This document shows, one piece after another, positions 8,428-18,165 of a stretch of DNA of 64,000 bases (positions are counted from its first letter, which is position 1; each line of letters starts with the position of its first letter). The notes under the pieces are model-generated. The model ran no database searches. It saw only the letters and a list, made by a program, of their open reading frames with translations, and was not told the DNA's origin. Source of the DNA: Frankia casuarinae. Its GTDB lineage: Bacteria; Actinomycetota; Actinomycetes; Frankiales; Frankiaceae. The stretch covers positions 1,984,001 to 2,048,000 of the forward strand of contig NC_007777.1 of assembly GCF_000013345.1 (NCBI RefSeq), given 5' to 3'. The position numbers and the translations under genes are program-made.

Positions 8428-8497
8428 AGAGGGACGCGGGGGAGGAAAGATAGACAAGGGGGAGGTAAGGCGGGCCCGGCGTGCCGGGAACGGCGGC

Positions 8498-9202
8498 TCA
8501 GCCGAGGTTGGACAGGTCGACGACGTCGCCGGGCGGGGTGCCGGTCGCGGGCGTCCCGTAGTCGTCGAAGGTGATCTCGTTGGTGGAGCGGCCGGCGACG
8601 ACCACCTTCAACGGATACCCGGGTCCGGTGTTGGCCGCCCAGAAGGCTGTTCCGTCGGGGCCCGCGGCCCGGACGGCCTGGGTGCCGGCCAGCTTCTCGG
8701 TCCGCACCGGGCCGGACAGCCCGACGACGTAGCTGGTCAGCGACGCGGCGAGCCGGTCGAGGGTAAAGTAGCTGTATTTCGCGGCGTCGGCGGGGGCTAG
8801 GCGGACCCAGCGGTCGGCGAGGAGGTTCCCGGCCGCGGCGTCACCGGTCCCCTCGTAGTAGGCGCGGCCGCGGCGGACGTAGGTGTCGTCTTTGATCTTG
8901 AAGATCTGGGTCCGTTGACCGTACTCGTCAATGGTGCCGCGGGTGACCGTGCCGGACATCACCAGGTCGTAACCGGCGGGGGCGTCCGAGCGCGGGTCGG
9001 CCTCGGTGCCGACGACGTGGACGCCGGTCGCGGTGCGCAACGCCTGCAGGGTGCGCGTGCCGACCTCGCCGGCAGGCAGCTTCTCCAGCCCGTTGCTCTT
9101 CTCCCCGCCGCCACTGCAGGCCGCCGAGGTCGCGAGCAGGAAAGTCAGTCCGAGGGAGAGCAGCGCCCGCCGGACCCCGCCGCGCCACAGTTGTGATCGC
9201 AT
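8498..9202 (-). CDS. Putative lipoprotein of unknown function
   Basis: A 234-residue secreted protein. A positively charged N-terminus (MRSQLWRGGVRR) and a hydrophobic stretch lead to LLATSAACSGGG, where cysteine about 29 is the likely lipidation site, followed by a Gly/Ser/Glu linker typical of actinobacterial lipoproteins. The mature domain (GEVGTRTLQALRTATGVHV onward) resembles the LppX/LprG-like or LolA-like beta-fold lipoproteins in layout, but no specific family was recognised. The ATG at 9202 has GGGAGGCG upstream. It reads leftward and is divergent from sufR, with a 327-bp shared intergenic region. Confidence 0.75.
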   Translation of the reverse strand: MRSQLWRGGVRRALLSLGLTFLLATSAACSGGGEKSNGLEKLPAGEVGTRTLQALRTATGVHVVGTEADPRSDAPAGYDLVMSGTVTRGTIDEYGQRTQIFKIKDDTYVRRGRAYYEGTGDAAAGNLLADRWVRLAPADAAKYSYFTLDRLAASLTSYVVGLSGPVRTEKLAGTQAVRAAGPDGTAFWAANTGPGYPLKVVVAGRSTNEITFDDYGTPATGTPPGDVVDLSNLG

Positions 9203-9529
9203 CCGCCCGTCGCCTCCCGCCTGAGATCGTCTCCGGGTCGGTGGCGGCCGGGCGCGACCGCGCGTCGCGACCGTCGGCCCGCTGGTGTGCCGACCTGGTG
9301 TGCCCACCCGGGGTGCGCGCCCGGGTGGGCGCGCAGGTATGGCAGTGGGCGCAAGTCTGGCATTCCGCCGCCTGCGGTCGTCGGTCGGGTACGGCCCGTG
9401 GGTATCCGTTGTGTGCTCACGTCCGGCGGATGTGATCTGCGTCATGGCTGTGGCGAAGATCGCCCCATTGGGCTGTAGTTCCGGCGACCCCGGTTCGACT
9501 GCGCCCAGGAAATAAGGCACACTGGCGTT
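9203..9529. other. Divergent intergenic region between the lipoprotein gene and sufR
   Basis: No gene is seen in these 327 bases. The region must carry the leftward promoter of the lipoprotein gene and the rightward promoter of the suf operon. The right end contains an operator-like dyad that overlaps the sufR start codon. The central part has direct repeats of GCCGACCTGGTGTGCCCACC-like sequence without obvious structure. Confidence 0.5.
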
Positions 9530-9533
9530 GTGA
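9519..9533 (+). promoter_or_regulatory. Candidate SufR operator
   Basis: ACACTGGCGTTGTGA at 9519-9533 contains the dyad CACA-N7-TGTG, and its form ACACT-N5-TGTGA agrees with the operator I recall for mycobacterial SufR (from memory, not checked). It overlaps the GTG start of sufR at 9530, so repression could block transcription start or elongation, as expected for an autoregulated suf operon. No good Shine-Dalgarno precedes the GTG, so the mRNA may be leaderless. Confidence 0.5.
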
Positions 9534-10456
9534 AATACGACCACGACGGGACGAGCGGGACGGCGGACGGCCGTACCCGCGACCGGGTCGTGCGTCTGCT
9601 CCTGGAGGGCGGCTCGGCCACGGCAGCCGAGCTGTCCCGTCAGCTCGGGGTCTCCCCGGCGGCTATCCGCAGGCATCTCGATGCCATGGTCGCGGATGGC
9701 ATCATCACGCCCACGGAGAGCCGGTCCCGGGGGCCGCGTGGCCGGGGACGCCCGGCCCGGCGTTACGCGCTCACCGAAGCCGGCCATCAGGCCGGTCCCA
9801 ACGCCTACTCCGATCTCGCGGCCGGTGCGCTGCACTTCCTGGCCGAGGTGGGTGGCGCGAGCGCGGTCACCCAGTTCGCCGATACCCGCGCCGTCGACCT
9901 GGAGCGGCGGGTGCGCGAGGCGGTCGTGGCGGCGGAGCCGGCGGATCGCCCGGCGGCGCTCGCCGAGGCGATGACCGCCGCCGGGTACACCGCCAGCGTC
10001 TCCGAGCTGCCCACCGGTCTGCAGATCTGCCAGCATCACTGCCCGGTCCAGTTCGTCGCGGAGCGCTTCCCGGCGTTGTGCGACGCCGAGACCGCGGTGC
10101 TGGCCCGCGTGCTCGACACCCACGTGCAGCGCCTGGCGACGATCGCGCACGGCGACGGCGTCTGCACGACCCACATCCCCGCGGGTCACCCGCCCGCGGG
10201 TCACCCGCCCGCGGGTCACCCGCCCGCGGGTCACACTGCCGTGAGCCACACCGCCGCGGATCATCCGCCCGCGGGCACGGCGCCCGGCATGGCTTCGCGT
10301 GCCCGGTCCGATCGGAACGGGTCCGATCAGAGCGGGTCCGGGAAGGACGGCTCCGCTCGGGTGCTGCCCGATTCCGCCGTGGCCGGATCCGGCCCGGCCC
10401 GGCCCGCGTCCCTGGCCTGTCCACCATCCTCGTCTTCGGAGGGTTTCGCCCTATGA
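9530..10456 (+). CDS. sufR: SufR, iron-sulfur-sensing repressor of the suf operon
   Basis: A 308-residue ArsR/DeoR-like winged-helix repressor that senses cellular iron-sulfur status and controls suf transcription. The helix-turn-helix is at about residues 18-80 ([20 protein letters not shown]). Four cysteines, C167, C171, C184 and C212, in [18 protein letters not shown] and DGVCTTHIP, are the expected cluster ligands. Most SufR proteins end shortly after the last cysteine; this one continues for about 95 residues, first with a histidine/proline repeat (HPPAG several times) and then a low-complexity Ser/Pro/Arg tail. Its TGA overlaps the sufB ATG. Confidence 0.92.
   Translation: MKYDHDGTSGTADGRTRDRVVRLLLEGGSATAAELSRQLGVSPAAIRRHLDAMVADGIITPTESRSRGPRGRGRPARRYALTEAGHQAGPNAYSDLAAGALHFLAEVGGASAVTQFADTRAVDLERRVREAVVAAEPADRPAALAEAMTAAGYTASVSELPTGLQICQHHCPVQFVAERFPALCDAETAVLARVLDTHVQRLATIAHGDGVCTTHIPAGHPPAGHPPAGHPPAGHTAVSHTAADHPPAGTAPGMASRARSDRNGSDQSGSGKDGSARVLPDSAVAGSGPARPASLACPPSSSSEGFAL
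10178..10235 (+). repeat. 15-bp tandem repeat coding for HPPAG units in SufR
   Basis: The unit CCGCGGGTCACCCGC repeats about four times and encodes (P)AGHP. It builds a histidine-rich extension on SufR right behind the last cluster cysteine. Confidence 0.8.
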
Positions 10457-11865
10457 CCACCTCTGCCGAGACCGCCCTGGAAGGCCTTGGTTCCTATCGG
10501 TTCGGATGGGCTGACACCGACGCCTACGCCGCCGACGTGGAGCGCGGCCTGTCCGAGGCGGTTGTCCGCGGCATCTCGGCCAAGAAGTCCGAGCCGTCGT
10601 GGATGACCGACCTGCGCCTCAAGGGGCTGCGGCTGTTCGAGCGCAAGCCCATGCCGACCTGGGGTGCCGACCTGTCGGGCATCGACTTCGACAACATCAA
10701 GTACTTCGTCCGCTCCACCGAGAAGCAGGCCGAGGAGTGGGAGGACCTACCCGAGGACATCCGGGCGACCTACGACCGGCTCGGCATTCCCGAGGCGGAG
10801 AAGCAGCGCCTCATTGCCGGGGTCGCCGCCCAGTACGAGTCCGAGGTCGTCTACCACAAGATCCGGGAGGACCTCGAGGAGCAGGGTGTCCTCTTCCTGG
10901 ACACCGACTCCGGGCTGCGTGAGCATCCGGAGCTGTTCCAGGAGTACTTCGGCTCGGTGATCCCGGTCGGGGACAACAAGTTCGCCGCGCTGAACACGGC
11001 GGTGTGGTCGGGCGGATCCTTCATCTACGTGCCGCCGGGCGTGCAGGTCGAGATCCCGCTGCAGGCCTACTTCCGGATCAACACCGAGAACATGGGCCAG
11101 TTCGAGCGGACGCTGATCATCGTCGACGAGGGCGCCTACGTGCACTACGTCGAGGGCTGCACGGCGCCGGTCTACTCGTCGGACTCGCTGCACTCGGCGG
11201 TCGTCGAAATCGTCGTGAAGAAGAACGCGCGCTGCCGGTACACGACCATCCAGAACTGGTCGAACAACGTCTACAACCTGGTCACCAAGCGTGCCGCCTG
11301 CCACGAGGGCGGCACCATGGAGTGGATCGACGGCAACATCGGTTCCAAGGTGACGATGAAGTACCCGGCCGTGTGGCTGCTCGGCGAGCACGCCAAGGGC
11401 GAGGTGCTCTCCATCGCCTTCGCCGGTGCCGGTCAGCACCAGGACGCGGGCGCGAAGATGGTGCACGCCGCGCCCCGCACCTCCTCGACGATCGTCTCCA
11501 AGTCGGTGGCCCGCGGCGGCGGGCGGACGTCCTACCGCGGGCTCGTCCAGATCAACGAGGGCTCGTCGGCCTCCCGCTCGACGGTCAAGTGCGACGCGTT
11601 GCTCGTCGACACGGTGAGCCGCTCGGACACCTACCCCTACGTTGACGTGCGCGAGGACGACGCCTCCATCGGGCACGAGGCGAGCGTCTCCAAGGTCGGC
11701 GAGGACCAGCTGTTCTACCTGATGAGCCGGGGTCTGTCCGAGGAGGAGGCGATGGCGATGGTCGTGCGCGGCTTCGTCGAGCCGATCGCCCGGGAGCTGC
11801 CCATGGAGTACGCCCTCGAGCTCAACCGCCTCATCGAGCTGCAGATGGAAGGTGCGGTCGGCTGA
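10453..11865 (+). CDS. sufB: SufB, iron-sulfur cluster scaffold protein
   Basis: A 470-residue SufB, the scaffold subunit of the SufBCD complex on which clusters are built in the cytoplasm. It is recognisable along its length: [76 protein letters not shown] and [20 protein letters not shown]. The conserved cysteine in VKCDALLVD (the SufB-SufD interface cysteine) is present. The ATG at 10453 overlaps the sufR stop (ATGA) and has GGAGGG 9 bases upstream; the frame is open further up but that part is only a shadow of sufR. No intein is present. Confidence 0.97.
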   Translation: MTTSAETALEGLGSYRFGWADTDAYAADVERGLSEAVVRGISAKKSEPSWMTDLRLKGLRLFERKPMPTWGADLSGIDFDNIKYFVRSTEKQAEEWEDLPEDIRATYDRLGIPEAEKQRLIAGVAAQYESEVVYHKIREDLEEQGVLFLDTDSGLREHPELFQEYFGSVIPVGDNKFAALNTAVWSGGSFIYVPPGVQVEIPLQAYFRINTENMGQFERTLIIVDEGAYVHYVEGCTAPVYSSDSLHSAVVEIVVKKNARCRYTTIQNWSNNVYNLVTKRAACHEGGTMEWIDGNIGSKVTMKYPAVWLLGEHAKGEVLSIAFAGAGQHQDAGAKMVHAAPRTSSTIVSKSVARGGGRTSYRGLVQINEGSSASRSTVKCDALLVDTVSRSDTYPYVDVREDDASIGHEASVSKVGEDQLFYLMSRGLSEEEAMAMVVRGFVEPIARELPMEYALELNRLIELQMEGAVG

Positions 11866-13124
11866 TGGTCGTCATCGACGCCACCGGTCGGCCCCCGGCC
11901 GCCTCCGGTGCCGTACCCCGTCCCGTACGGTCCCGTAACCCGCTCGACCACGCCGTGCCCACCGGACGCGAGGAGGCGTGGCGGTTCACCCCGCTGCGCC
12001 GGCTGCGCGGACTGCCGACCGGCCCCGAGGCCGACGGCAAGGTCTCCGTGTCGGTCACCGCGCCCGCGGGGGTCGAGGTGGAGCAGCTCGCCGCCGCCGA
12101 CGCCCGGATCGGTCGGGTGCTGACCCCGGCCGACCGGGTGGCCGCCTTCGCCCTGACCCGGTCGGCGGGCGCGCTCGCCGTCACCGTCCCGGCCGAGGCC
12201 GCGCTCACCGAGCCGGTGGTCGTGCACCTGCACGGTGAGAGCCCCAGGTCCCCGGCCGGGTTCGTCGCGACGAGCGGCGACGGCGGGCGGCGCGGCTCCC
12301 CGGGCGGGGTGGCCTACGGTCACGTCCTCGTCGAAGTGGGCCCGTTTGCGTCCGCCACCGTGGTGCTCGACCACACCGGCAGCGCCACCTACGCCGGCAA
12401 CGTCGAGGTGTACGTGGGGCACGGCGCCTCGCTCACCTTCATCACCCTGCAGGACTGGGACGACGACGCCGTGCACCTCGGCGCGCACGCCTACTCGCTG
12501 GGGCGCGACGCTCGGCTGCGCTCGTTCACCATCACCCTCGGCGGTGATCTGGTGCGGCTCAACCCGACCGTGGACTACCGCGGGCCCGGCGGCGACGCCG
12601 AGCTCTACGGCGTGTTCTTCACCGATGCCGGCCAGCACCAGGAGCACCGGCTGCTCGTCACGCACGAGCCGCGTTCCTGCCGCAGCCGGGTCACCTACAA
12701 GGGCGCGCTGCGCGGGGACGCCGCCCACGCGGTGTGGATCGGCGACGTCCTCATCGGCGCCGGCGCCGTGGGCACGGACACCTACGAGCTCAACCGCAAT
12801 CTCGTGCTCACCGACGGCGCGCGGGCCGACTCGGTCCCGAACCTGGAGATCCTCACCGGTGAGGTCACCGGTGCCGGTCACGCCAGTGCCACCGGCCGGT
12901 TCGATGACGAGGCGCTGTTCTACCTGCAGTCGCGGGGGATCTCGCCCGAGGAGGCCCGCCGGCTCGTGGTGCACGGTTTCTTCGCCGAGATCATCGACCG
13001 GATCGACGTGCCGGAGCTGCGGGAACGCATCATGATCAAGATTGCCGGCGAGCTGTCGGCCGACCTCCCGGACGAGGCTGCGGAGCCGTCGTCGGCGGAG
13101 TTGTCGGTGGAGGTGGGCGGATGA
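11865..13124 (+). CDS. sufD: SufD, scaffold partner protein
   Basis: A 419-residue SufD, paralogue of SufB and its partner in the SufBC2D complex, also implicated in iron entry. N-terminal REEAWRFTPLRRLRGL is the standard start of the family, and the core has VYVGHGASLTFITLQDWDDD, FFTDAGQHQEHRLLVTHEP, SRVTYKGALRGDAAHAVWIG and LFYLQSRGISPEEARRLVV. The ATG overlaps the sufB TGA by one base. The C-terminus is acidic. It shares its stop region with the next gene by 4 bases. Confidence 0.95.
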   Translation: MVVIDATGRPPAASGAVPRPVRSRNPLDHAVPTGREEAWRFTPLRRLRGLPTGPEADGKVSVSVTAPAGVEVEQLAAADARIGRVLTPADRVAAFALTRSAGALAVTVPAEAALTEPVVVHLHGESPRSPAGFVATSGDGGRRGSPGGVAYGHVLVEVGPFASATVVLDHTGSATYAGNVEVYVGHGASLTFITLQDWDDDAVHLGAHAYSLGRDARLRSFTITLGGDLVRLNPTVDYRGPGGDAELYGVFFTDAGQHQEHRLLVTHEPRSCRSRVTYKGALRGDAAHAVWIGDVLIGAGAVGTDTYELNRNLVLTDGARADSVPNLEILTGEVTGAGHASATGRFDDEALFYLQSRGISPEEARRLVVHGFFAEIIDRIDVPELRERIMIKIAGELSADLPDEAAEPSSAELSVEVGG

Positions 13125-13498
13125 CGACCGCGACCGGCGGTTCTGCCGCGGGCGGCTCCTCGGTCGCCCCGCGGTGGCACCGGGTGTGTGCCGCCGCGGA
13201 CCTCGCCGAGGGCACCGCGATCGGCACCGAGATCGAGGGCGTGCCGGTGTGCGTGGTGCGGTCGGGCGGGGCGGTCTACGCCGTGCGTGACGAGTGCTCG
13301 CACGCCGACGTGATGCTCTCCCAGGGCGAGGCCGAGGACGGCAAGATCGAGTGCTGGCTGCACGGGTCCCAGTTCGACCTGGCCAGCGGCGTCCCGCTGA
13401 GCCTGCCGGCGATTGAGCCGGTGCCCACGTACGCAGTGACCATCGACGGCGACGACGTGCTCGTCGACGTCACACATTCGAACCCGGAACGAGGGTGA
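13121..13498 (+). CDS. Rieske-type [2Fe-2S] ferredoxin
   Basis: A 125-residue Rieske ferredoxin. The two cluster motifs are C-x-H in DECSHADVMLSQGE (about residues 50-63) and C-x2-H in IECWLHGSQFDLASG (about 75-89). A 20-residue Gly/Ala/Ser leader is followed by the usual beta-sandwich. Genes of this type regularly sit between sufD and sufC in actinobacteria, probably supplying electrons for cluster assembly, though the role has not been established as far as I know. It overlaps sufD and sufC by 4 bases on each side. Confidence 0.93.
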   Translation: MTTATGGSAAGGSSVAPRWHRVCAAADLAEGTAIGTEIEGVPVCVVRSGGAVYAVRDECSHADVMLSQGEAEDGKIECWLHGSQFDLASGVPLSLPAIEPVPTYAVTIDGDDVLVDVTHSNPERG

Positions 13499-14301
13499 CG
13501 GCAGCGGTGTCCACACTGGAGATCCGCAATCTGCATGTCTCGGTGGAGACGGACGGCGAGGGCACGCGCGAGATCCTGCGCGGGGTGGACCTGACCGTCC
13601 GCAAGGGCGAGACGCACGCGATTATGGGGCCGAACGGGTCGGGTAAGTCGACGCTGTCCTATTCGATCGCGGGCCATCCCAAGTACACGGTCACCGAGGG
13701 CAGCATCACGCTCGACGGCGAGGACGTCCTCGCGATGAGCGTCGACGCCCGGGCCCGGGCCGGGATCTTCCTGGCGATGCAGTACCCGGTGGAGATCCCC
13801 GGGGTCTCGGTGTCGAACTTCCTGCGCTCCTCGGTCACGGCCGTGCGCGGCGAGGCGCCGAAGCTGCGGACCTGGGTCAAGGAGGTCAAGACCTCCATGG
13901 CCGCGCTCGAGATGGACCCGGCGTTCGCCGAGCGCAACGTCAACGAGGGCTTCTCCGGCGGCGAGAAGAAGCGTCACGAGATCCTGCAGATGGCGTTGCT
14001 CAAGCCGAAGATCGCCGTGCTGGACGAGACCGACTCCGGCCTCGACGTCGACGCGCTGCGCATCGTCTCCGCAGGTATCGAGTCGGTGCGGGCCAAGGGG
14101 GAGACGGGCATCCTGCTCATCACCCACTACACCCGCATCCTGCGCTACATCCGTCCCGAGTTCGTCCACGTCATGGCGGCGGGGCGGATCGTCGACGAGG
14201 GCGGCCCGGAACTGGCCGCCGTGCTGGAGGAGTCCGGCTACGACCGCTACGTCAAGGGTGGCGGCGCGGCCACGCCGGCCGGCGTGGGAGCGGTGTCATG
14301 A
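13495..14301 (+). CDS. sufC: SufC, ATPase of the SUF complex
   Basis: A 268-residue ABC-type ATPase that drives conformational change in SufBCD. Walker A is IMGPNGSGKSTL, the Q-loop segment is FLAMQYPVEIPGVSVSNFLR, the signature is GFSGGEKKRHEILQM, Walker B is IAVLDETDSGLDVDAL, and the switch histidine is in LITHYTRILRYI; the SGGEKKR and DETDSGLD forms are specific for SufC. The GTG at 13495 overlaps the previous stop; a second GTG 12 bases on is possible. The C-terminal 20 residues are a Gly/Ala-rich extension. Confidence 0.96.
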   Translation: MTAAVSTLEIRNLHVSVETDGEGTREILRGVDLTVRKGETHAIMGPNGSGKSTLSYSIAGHPKYTVTEGSITLDGEDVLAMSVDARARAGIFLAMQYPVEIPGVSVSNFLRSSVTAVRGEAPKLRTWVKEVKTSMAALEMDPAFAERNVNEGFSGGEKKRHEILQMALLKPKIAVLDETDSGLDVDALRIVSAGIESVRAKGETGILLITHYTRILRYIRPEFVHVMAAGRIVDEGGPELAAVLEESGYDRYVKGGGAATPAGVGAVS

Positions 14302-15626
14302 CGCTGACCGACGCGGCCGTGCGCCCGGGGTCCGGACCCCGGCTCGTCGGCGGGTTCGACGTCGAGCAGGTCCGCCGGGACTTCCCCGTCCTGGCCCGCA
14401 CGGTGCACGGCGACCGGCCGCTGGTCTACCTCGACAGCGCCGCCACCTCGCAGAAGCCGCTGGCGGTGCTCGACGCCGAGCGGACCTACTACGAGCTGCA
14501 CAACGCCAACGTGCACCGCGGCATCCACGTGCTGGCCGAGGAGGCCACCGGGCTGTACGAGGCCTCCCGGGACAAGGTCGCCGCCTTCATCGGGGCGGGC
14601 GACCGCCGGGAGGTGGTGTTCACCAAGAACTCCTCGGAGGCGCTGAACCTCGTCGCCTACGCGATGAGCAACGCCGGGGCCGCCGGCGCCGAGGCGGAGC
14701 GGTTCCGGGTCGGCCCGGGTGACGAGATCGTCGTCACCGAGATGGAGCATCACTCCAATCTCGTGCCGTGGCAGATGCTGGCCCGGCGCACCGGGGCGAC
14801 GCTGCGCTGGATCGGGCTGACCGACGACGGCCGGCTCGACCTGAGCAACCTCGATTCGATCATCACCGAGCGGGCGAAGGTCGTCGCCTTCGTCCACCAG
14901 TCGAACATTCTCGGCACGATCAACCCGGTCGCGCAGGTGGTGGCGCGGGCCCGCGAGGTCGGCGCGCTGACCGTGCTCGACGGCTCCCAGTCGGTACCGC
15001 ACAACCCGGTCGACGTCACCGAGCTCGGGGTGGACTTCCTGGCCTTCACCGGGCACAAGATGTGCGCGCCCACCGGGGTCGGGGTGCTCTGGGGACGCTA
15101 CGAGCTGCTTGGGGTCATGCCGCCCTTCCTCGGCGGCGGCGAGATGATCGAGCTTGTCACCATGGAGGGCTCGACCTACGCGGCGCCGCCGCACCGGTTC
15201 GAGGCCGGCACCCCGATGATTGCCCAGGTGGTCGGGCTCGGCGCGGCCGTCGACTACCTGACCGCGCTCGGCATGCCGGCCGTCGCCGAGCACGAGCACG
15301 CGGTGACGGCCTACGCGCTGGACGCCTTCGCCGAGGTGCCGGGGTTGCGGATCATCGGTCCGCCGGCGGCGGACGCCCGCGGCGGGGCGATCTCCTTTGT
15401 GCTGCACGAGGACGACGGCCGGCCGATCCATCCCCACGACGTCGGACAGATCCTCGACGAGCGCGGCATTGCCGTGCGGGTCGGGCACCACTGCGCCCGG
15501 CCGGTCTGCCTGCGGTTCGGGGTACCTGCGACGACCCGCGCGTCGTTCCACCTCTACACGACGACCGGCGAGGTCGACGCCCTGGTGGAAGGACTGCACG
15601 GGGTCCGGAGGTTCTTTCTGAGGTGA
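14298..15626 (+). CDS. sufS: SufS, group II cysteine desulfurase
   Basis: A 442-residue PLP-dependent cysteine desulfurase that mobilises sulfur from cysteine for SufU and SufB. YLDSAATSQKPLAVLDA begins the fold; EMEHHSNLVPWQ is a group II signature; the PLP lysine is in FTGHKMCAPTGVGVL (about residues 251-265); the catalytic cysteine is in VGHHCARPVCLRFG near the C-terminus. The start overlaps sufC by 4 bases and the TGA overlaps the sufU GTG. Length is slightly above the family's usual 405-420, mostly from the N-terminus and one loop. Confidence 0.96.
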   Translation: MTLTDAAVRPGSGPRLVGGFDVEQVRRDFPVLARTVHGDRPLVYLDSAATSQKPLAVLDAERTYYELHNANVHRGIHVLAEEATGLYEASRDKVAAFIGAGDRREVVFTKNSSEALNLVAYAMSNAGAAGAEAERFRVGPGDEIVVTEMEHHSNLVPWQMLARRTGATLRWIGLTDDGRLDLSNLDSIITERAKVVAFVHQSNILGTINPVAQVVARAREVGALTVLDGSQSVPHNPVDVTELGVDFLAFTGHKMCAPTGVGVLWGRYELLGVMPPFLGGGEMIELVTMEGSTYAAPPHRFEAGTPMIAQVVGLGAAVDYLTALGMPAVAEHEHAVTAYALDAFAEVPGLRIIGPPAADARGGAISFVLHEDDGRPIHPHDVGQILDERGIAVRVGHHCARPVCLRFGVPATTRASFHLYTTTGEVDALVEGLHGVRRFFLR

Positions 15627-16141
15627 AACTCGACTCCATGTACCAGGAGATCATCCTGGACCACTACCGCAACCCGCTCCACCGGGGGCTGCGGGATCCC
15701 TTCGACGCCGAAGTGCACCACGTCAACCCGACCTGCGGCGACGAGGTGACCCTGCGGGTGAAGGTCTCGGACGGGGTCGTCGAGGACGTCTCCTACGAGA
15801 GCGAGGGCTGTTCGATCAGTCAGGCGTCGGCGAGCGTCATGAGCGACCTCGTGATCGGCAAGTCGGTCGACGCGGCGCTGAAGCTCGAACGCGAGTTCCT
15901 GGCGCTGATGCAGTCGCGGGGCACCATCGAGGGTGACGAGGACGTGCTGGAGGACGCCGTGGCGTTCGCCGGCGTCTCCAAGTACCCCGCCCGGGTGAAA
16001 TGTGCCCTGCTGTCCTGGATGGCGTGGAAGGACGCGACCGCTAAGGCGATGGATCCGAGTGTCGCCGTCGCCGGCGCATCCACCTCTGTCGCGTACCCCC
16101 GCGTCGCCCCCCTCGACGTACCCGAGCAGGAGAAGCCATGA
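15623..16141 (+). CDS. sufU: SufU, zinc-dependent sulfurtransferase
   Basis: A 172-residue SufU-type protein that takes persulfide sulfur from SufS. MYQEIILDHYRNPLHRG is the classic N-terminus; the zinc ligands are in NPTCGDEVTL, EGCSISQASASVM and VKCALLSW, with the Asp of CGD. The 19-22-residue insertion that separates SufU from IscU is present. I place the start at the GTG at 15623 (VKLDSMYQEI), which overlaps the sufS stop; an ATG five codons later is possible. The last 35 residues after the final cysteine are an Ala/Pro-rich extension. Confidence 0.94.
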   Translation: MKLDSMYQEIILDHYRNPLHRGLRDPFDAEVHHVNPTCGDEVTLRVKVSDGVVEDVSYESEGCSISQASASVMSDLVIGKSVDAALKLEREFLALMQSRGTIEGDEDVLEDAVAFAGVSKYPARVKCALLSWMAWKDATAKAMDPSVAVAGASTSVAYPRVAPLDVPEQEKP

Positions 16142-16587
16142 GCGAGACGGTGACCGAGACGCGCTCGGCCGCGACGGGAGAAACCGCCGAGGCGGCGGAT
16201 CAGCCCGCCGGGGTCCCGAAGCCGGTGCTGGACCCGGACCCGACGGGACCGGACGCCCCGCCGGAGCTCGCCAGCTTCGAGGACATCGAGGAGGCGATGC
16301 GCGACGTCGTCGACCCGGAACTCGGCATCAACGTCGTCGACCTCGGCCTCGTCTACGGCATCCACGTCGCCGACGACAACACCGTCACCCTCGACATGAC
16401 GCTGACCTCGGCGGCCTGCCCGCTCACCGACGTCATCGAGGACCAGACCCGCTCCGCCCTGGTCGACGGCCCGGACGGGCTGGCCGCGGACGTGACCATC
16501 AACTGGGTCTGGATGCCGCCGTGGGGGCCGGACAAGATCACCGACGACGGTCGCGAGCAGCTGCGCGCGCTCGGCTTCAACGTCTGA
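16138..16587 (+). CDS. sufT: SufT-like MIP18/DUF59 iron-sulfur carrier or maturation protein
   Basis: A 149-residue protein with a disordered acidic N-terminus (about 40 residues) and then a DUF59/MIP18 domain. Diagnostic features are EAMRDVVDPELGINVVDLGL, LDMTLTSAACPLTD with the single conserved cysteine, and NWVWMPPWGPDKIT. Proteins of this family, called SufT when next to suf genes, take part in delivery or maturation of iron-sulfur clusters. It closes the operon, overlapping sufU by 4 bases. Confidence 0.9.
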   Translation: MSETVTETRSAATGETAEAADQPAGVPKPVLDPDPTGPDAPPELASFEDIEEAMRDVVDPELGINVVDLGLVYGIHVADDNTVTLDMTLTSAACPLTDVIEDQTRSALVDGPDGLAADVTINWVWMPPWGPDKITDDGREQLRALGFNV

Positions 16588-16814
16588 CGTCCCCCCGGCC
16601 CACTGGATGAACAACCGGTGGGGTTCGCGCAACGTACGGCTGGCTACCCAGCAACCACCGCTCACTCCGCCCGTATCCGCCCGCCAGGCTTGTAGGGTCG
16701 GAACCAGGCGATCGGCGTCGTCATCGGCCCATTTCGGCGGGCTTCCCGCCTCGTGGCGTGGTGTCCGGCCCCGCCGGTCGTTCGGAGATCGAGCCGGAAG
16801 ACGGGAGCCTGTCT

Positions 16815-18053
16815 GTGCCGAGCCCGCGGGTCCTCGGTCTGGTGCTGGCCGGGGGTGCCGGACGGCGGCTGGCGCCGCTGACCGCGGACCGGGCGAAGCC
16901 CGCCGTCCCCTTTGGCGGGCTGTACCGCCTGATCGACTTCGTGCTGTCCAACCTGGTGAACGCGGGCTACCTGCGCATCGCGGTCCTGACCCAGTACAAG
17001 AGCCACAGTCTCGACCGGCACATCACGACGACATGGCGGATGAGCAACCTGCTCGGCAACTACGTCACGCCGGTGCCGGCGCAGCAGCGGCTGGGGCCGC
17101 GATGGTTCGCCGGCAGCGCCGACGCCATCCACCAGTCGCTGAACCTCGTCTACGACGACGCCCCGGACATCGTCGTGGTCTTCGGCGCGGACCATGTGTA
17201 CCGGATGGACCCGCGGCAGATGGTCGCCCAGCATCTCGACAGCGGAGCCGGCGTCACCGTCGCCGGGCTGCGGGTGCCGAGATCCGAGGGCAGGGCGTTC
17301 GGGGTCATCCAGACGGCGCCCGACGGCCGCACGATCGAGGCGTTCCTGGAGAAGCCCGCCGATCCGCCGGGTCTGCCGGGTAGCCCCGAGGAGACGTTCG
17401 CCTCGATGGGTAACTACGTCTTCTCGACGGACGTGCTGATCGACGCCCTGCGCAAGGACGCCGCGGACGAGGACAGCGTCCACGACATGGGCGGGAACAT
17501 CATCCCGATGCTCGTGGCCCAGCGGGCGGCGGCGGTGTACGACTTCGCCGGCAACGTCGTCCCGGGCACGACGGTGCGTGACCGCGGCTACTGGCGCGAC
17601 GTCGGCACCGTCGACTCGTACTTCGAGGCGCAGATGGATCTGTGTGCGCTCGACCCGGTGTTCAACCTCTACAACCGGGAGTGGCCGATCCTCACCAGCA
17701 TCCCCTCGCTGCCACCGGCGAAGTTCGTGCACGACGGCCTGCAGCGCACCGGCACGGCCGTGAACAGCATCGTCAGCAATGGAGTCATCATCTCCGGGGG
17801 CACGGTGCGCTCGTCGGTGCTGTCCCCGGGAGTGCGGGTGAGCTCCTGGGCCGAGGTCGACCACACGGTGCTCATGGACAACGTGCTCGTCGGCCGGGGG
17901 GCCGTCGTCCGCGACGCCATCCTGGACAAGAACGTGCACGTGCCGGCGGGCGCCCAGGTCGGGGTGGACAAGGACCGGGACCGCGCCCGCGGCTACACCG
18001 TGAGCGAGCAGGGCATCACCGTCGTCGGCAAGGGCGTCACGATCGCCGACTGA
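16815..18053 (+). CDS. glgC: Glucose-1-phosphate adenylyltransferase
   Basis: A 412-residue ADP-glucose pyrophosphorylase, giving ADP-glucose for glycogen and maltose-1-phosphate synthesis. [20 protein letters not shown] is the nucleotide-binding loop, then [40 protein letters not shown] and [14 protein letters not shown]. The C-terminal half has the left-handed beta-helix repeats ([18 protein letters not shown]). The GTG at 16815 has GGGAG 7 bases upstream and gives the usual short N-terminus. The spacing of 112 bp to glgA suggests co-expression. Confidence 0.95.
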   Translation: MPSPRVLGLVLAGGAGRRLAPLTADRAKPAVPFGGLYRLIDFVLSNLVNAGYLRIAVLTQYKSHSLDRHITTTWRMSNLLGNYVTPVPAQQRLGPRWFAGSADAIHQSLNLVYDDAPDIVVVFGADHVYRMDPRQMVAQHLDSGAGVTVAGLRVPRSEGRAFGVIQTAPDGRTIEAFLEKPADPPGLPGSPEETFASMGNYVFSTDVLIDALRKDAADEDSVHDMGGNIIPMLVAQRAAAVYDFAGNVVPGTTVRDRGYWRDVGTVDSYFEAQMDLCALDPVFNLYNREWPILTSIPSLPPAKFVHDGLQRTGTAVNSIVSNGVIISGGTVRSSVLSPGVRVSSWAEVDHTVLMDNVLVGRGAVVRDAILDKNVHVPAGAQVGVDKDRDRARGYTVSEQGITVVGKGVTIAD

Positions 18054-18165
18054 ACCGGCCGCCATCCGCCCCATCCGCCCGCACCCGCCCCGCTCCTCGC
18101 CTCCACCGCCCGCACCCGTCCCGTTTGCACCCGTCCCGTCACGGCACCGTTGGGAGAGACCGCAC

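Noticed and set aside
10078-10452. N-terminal extension of SufB in the same open frame.
   Set aside because: It is the out-of-frame reading of the sufR repeat region; the ATG at 10453 has a good RBS and gives the normal SufB N-terminus.
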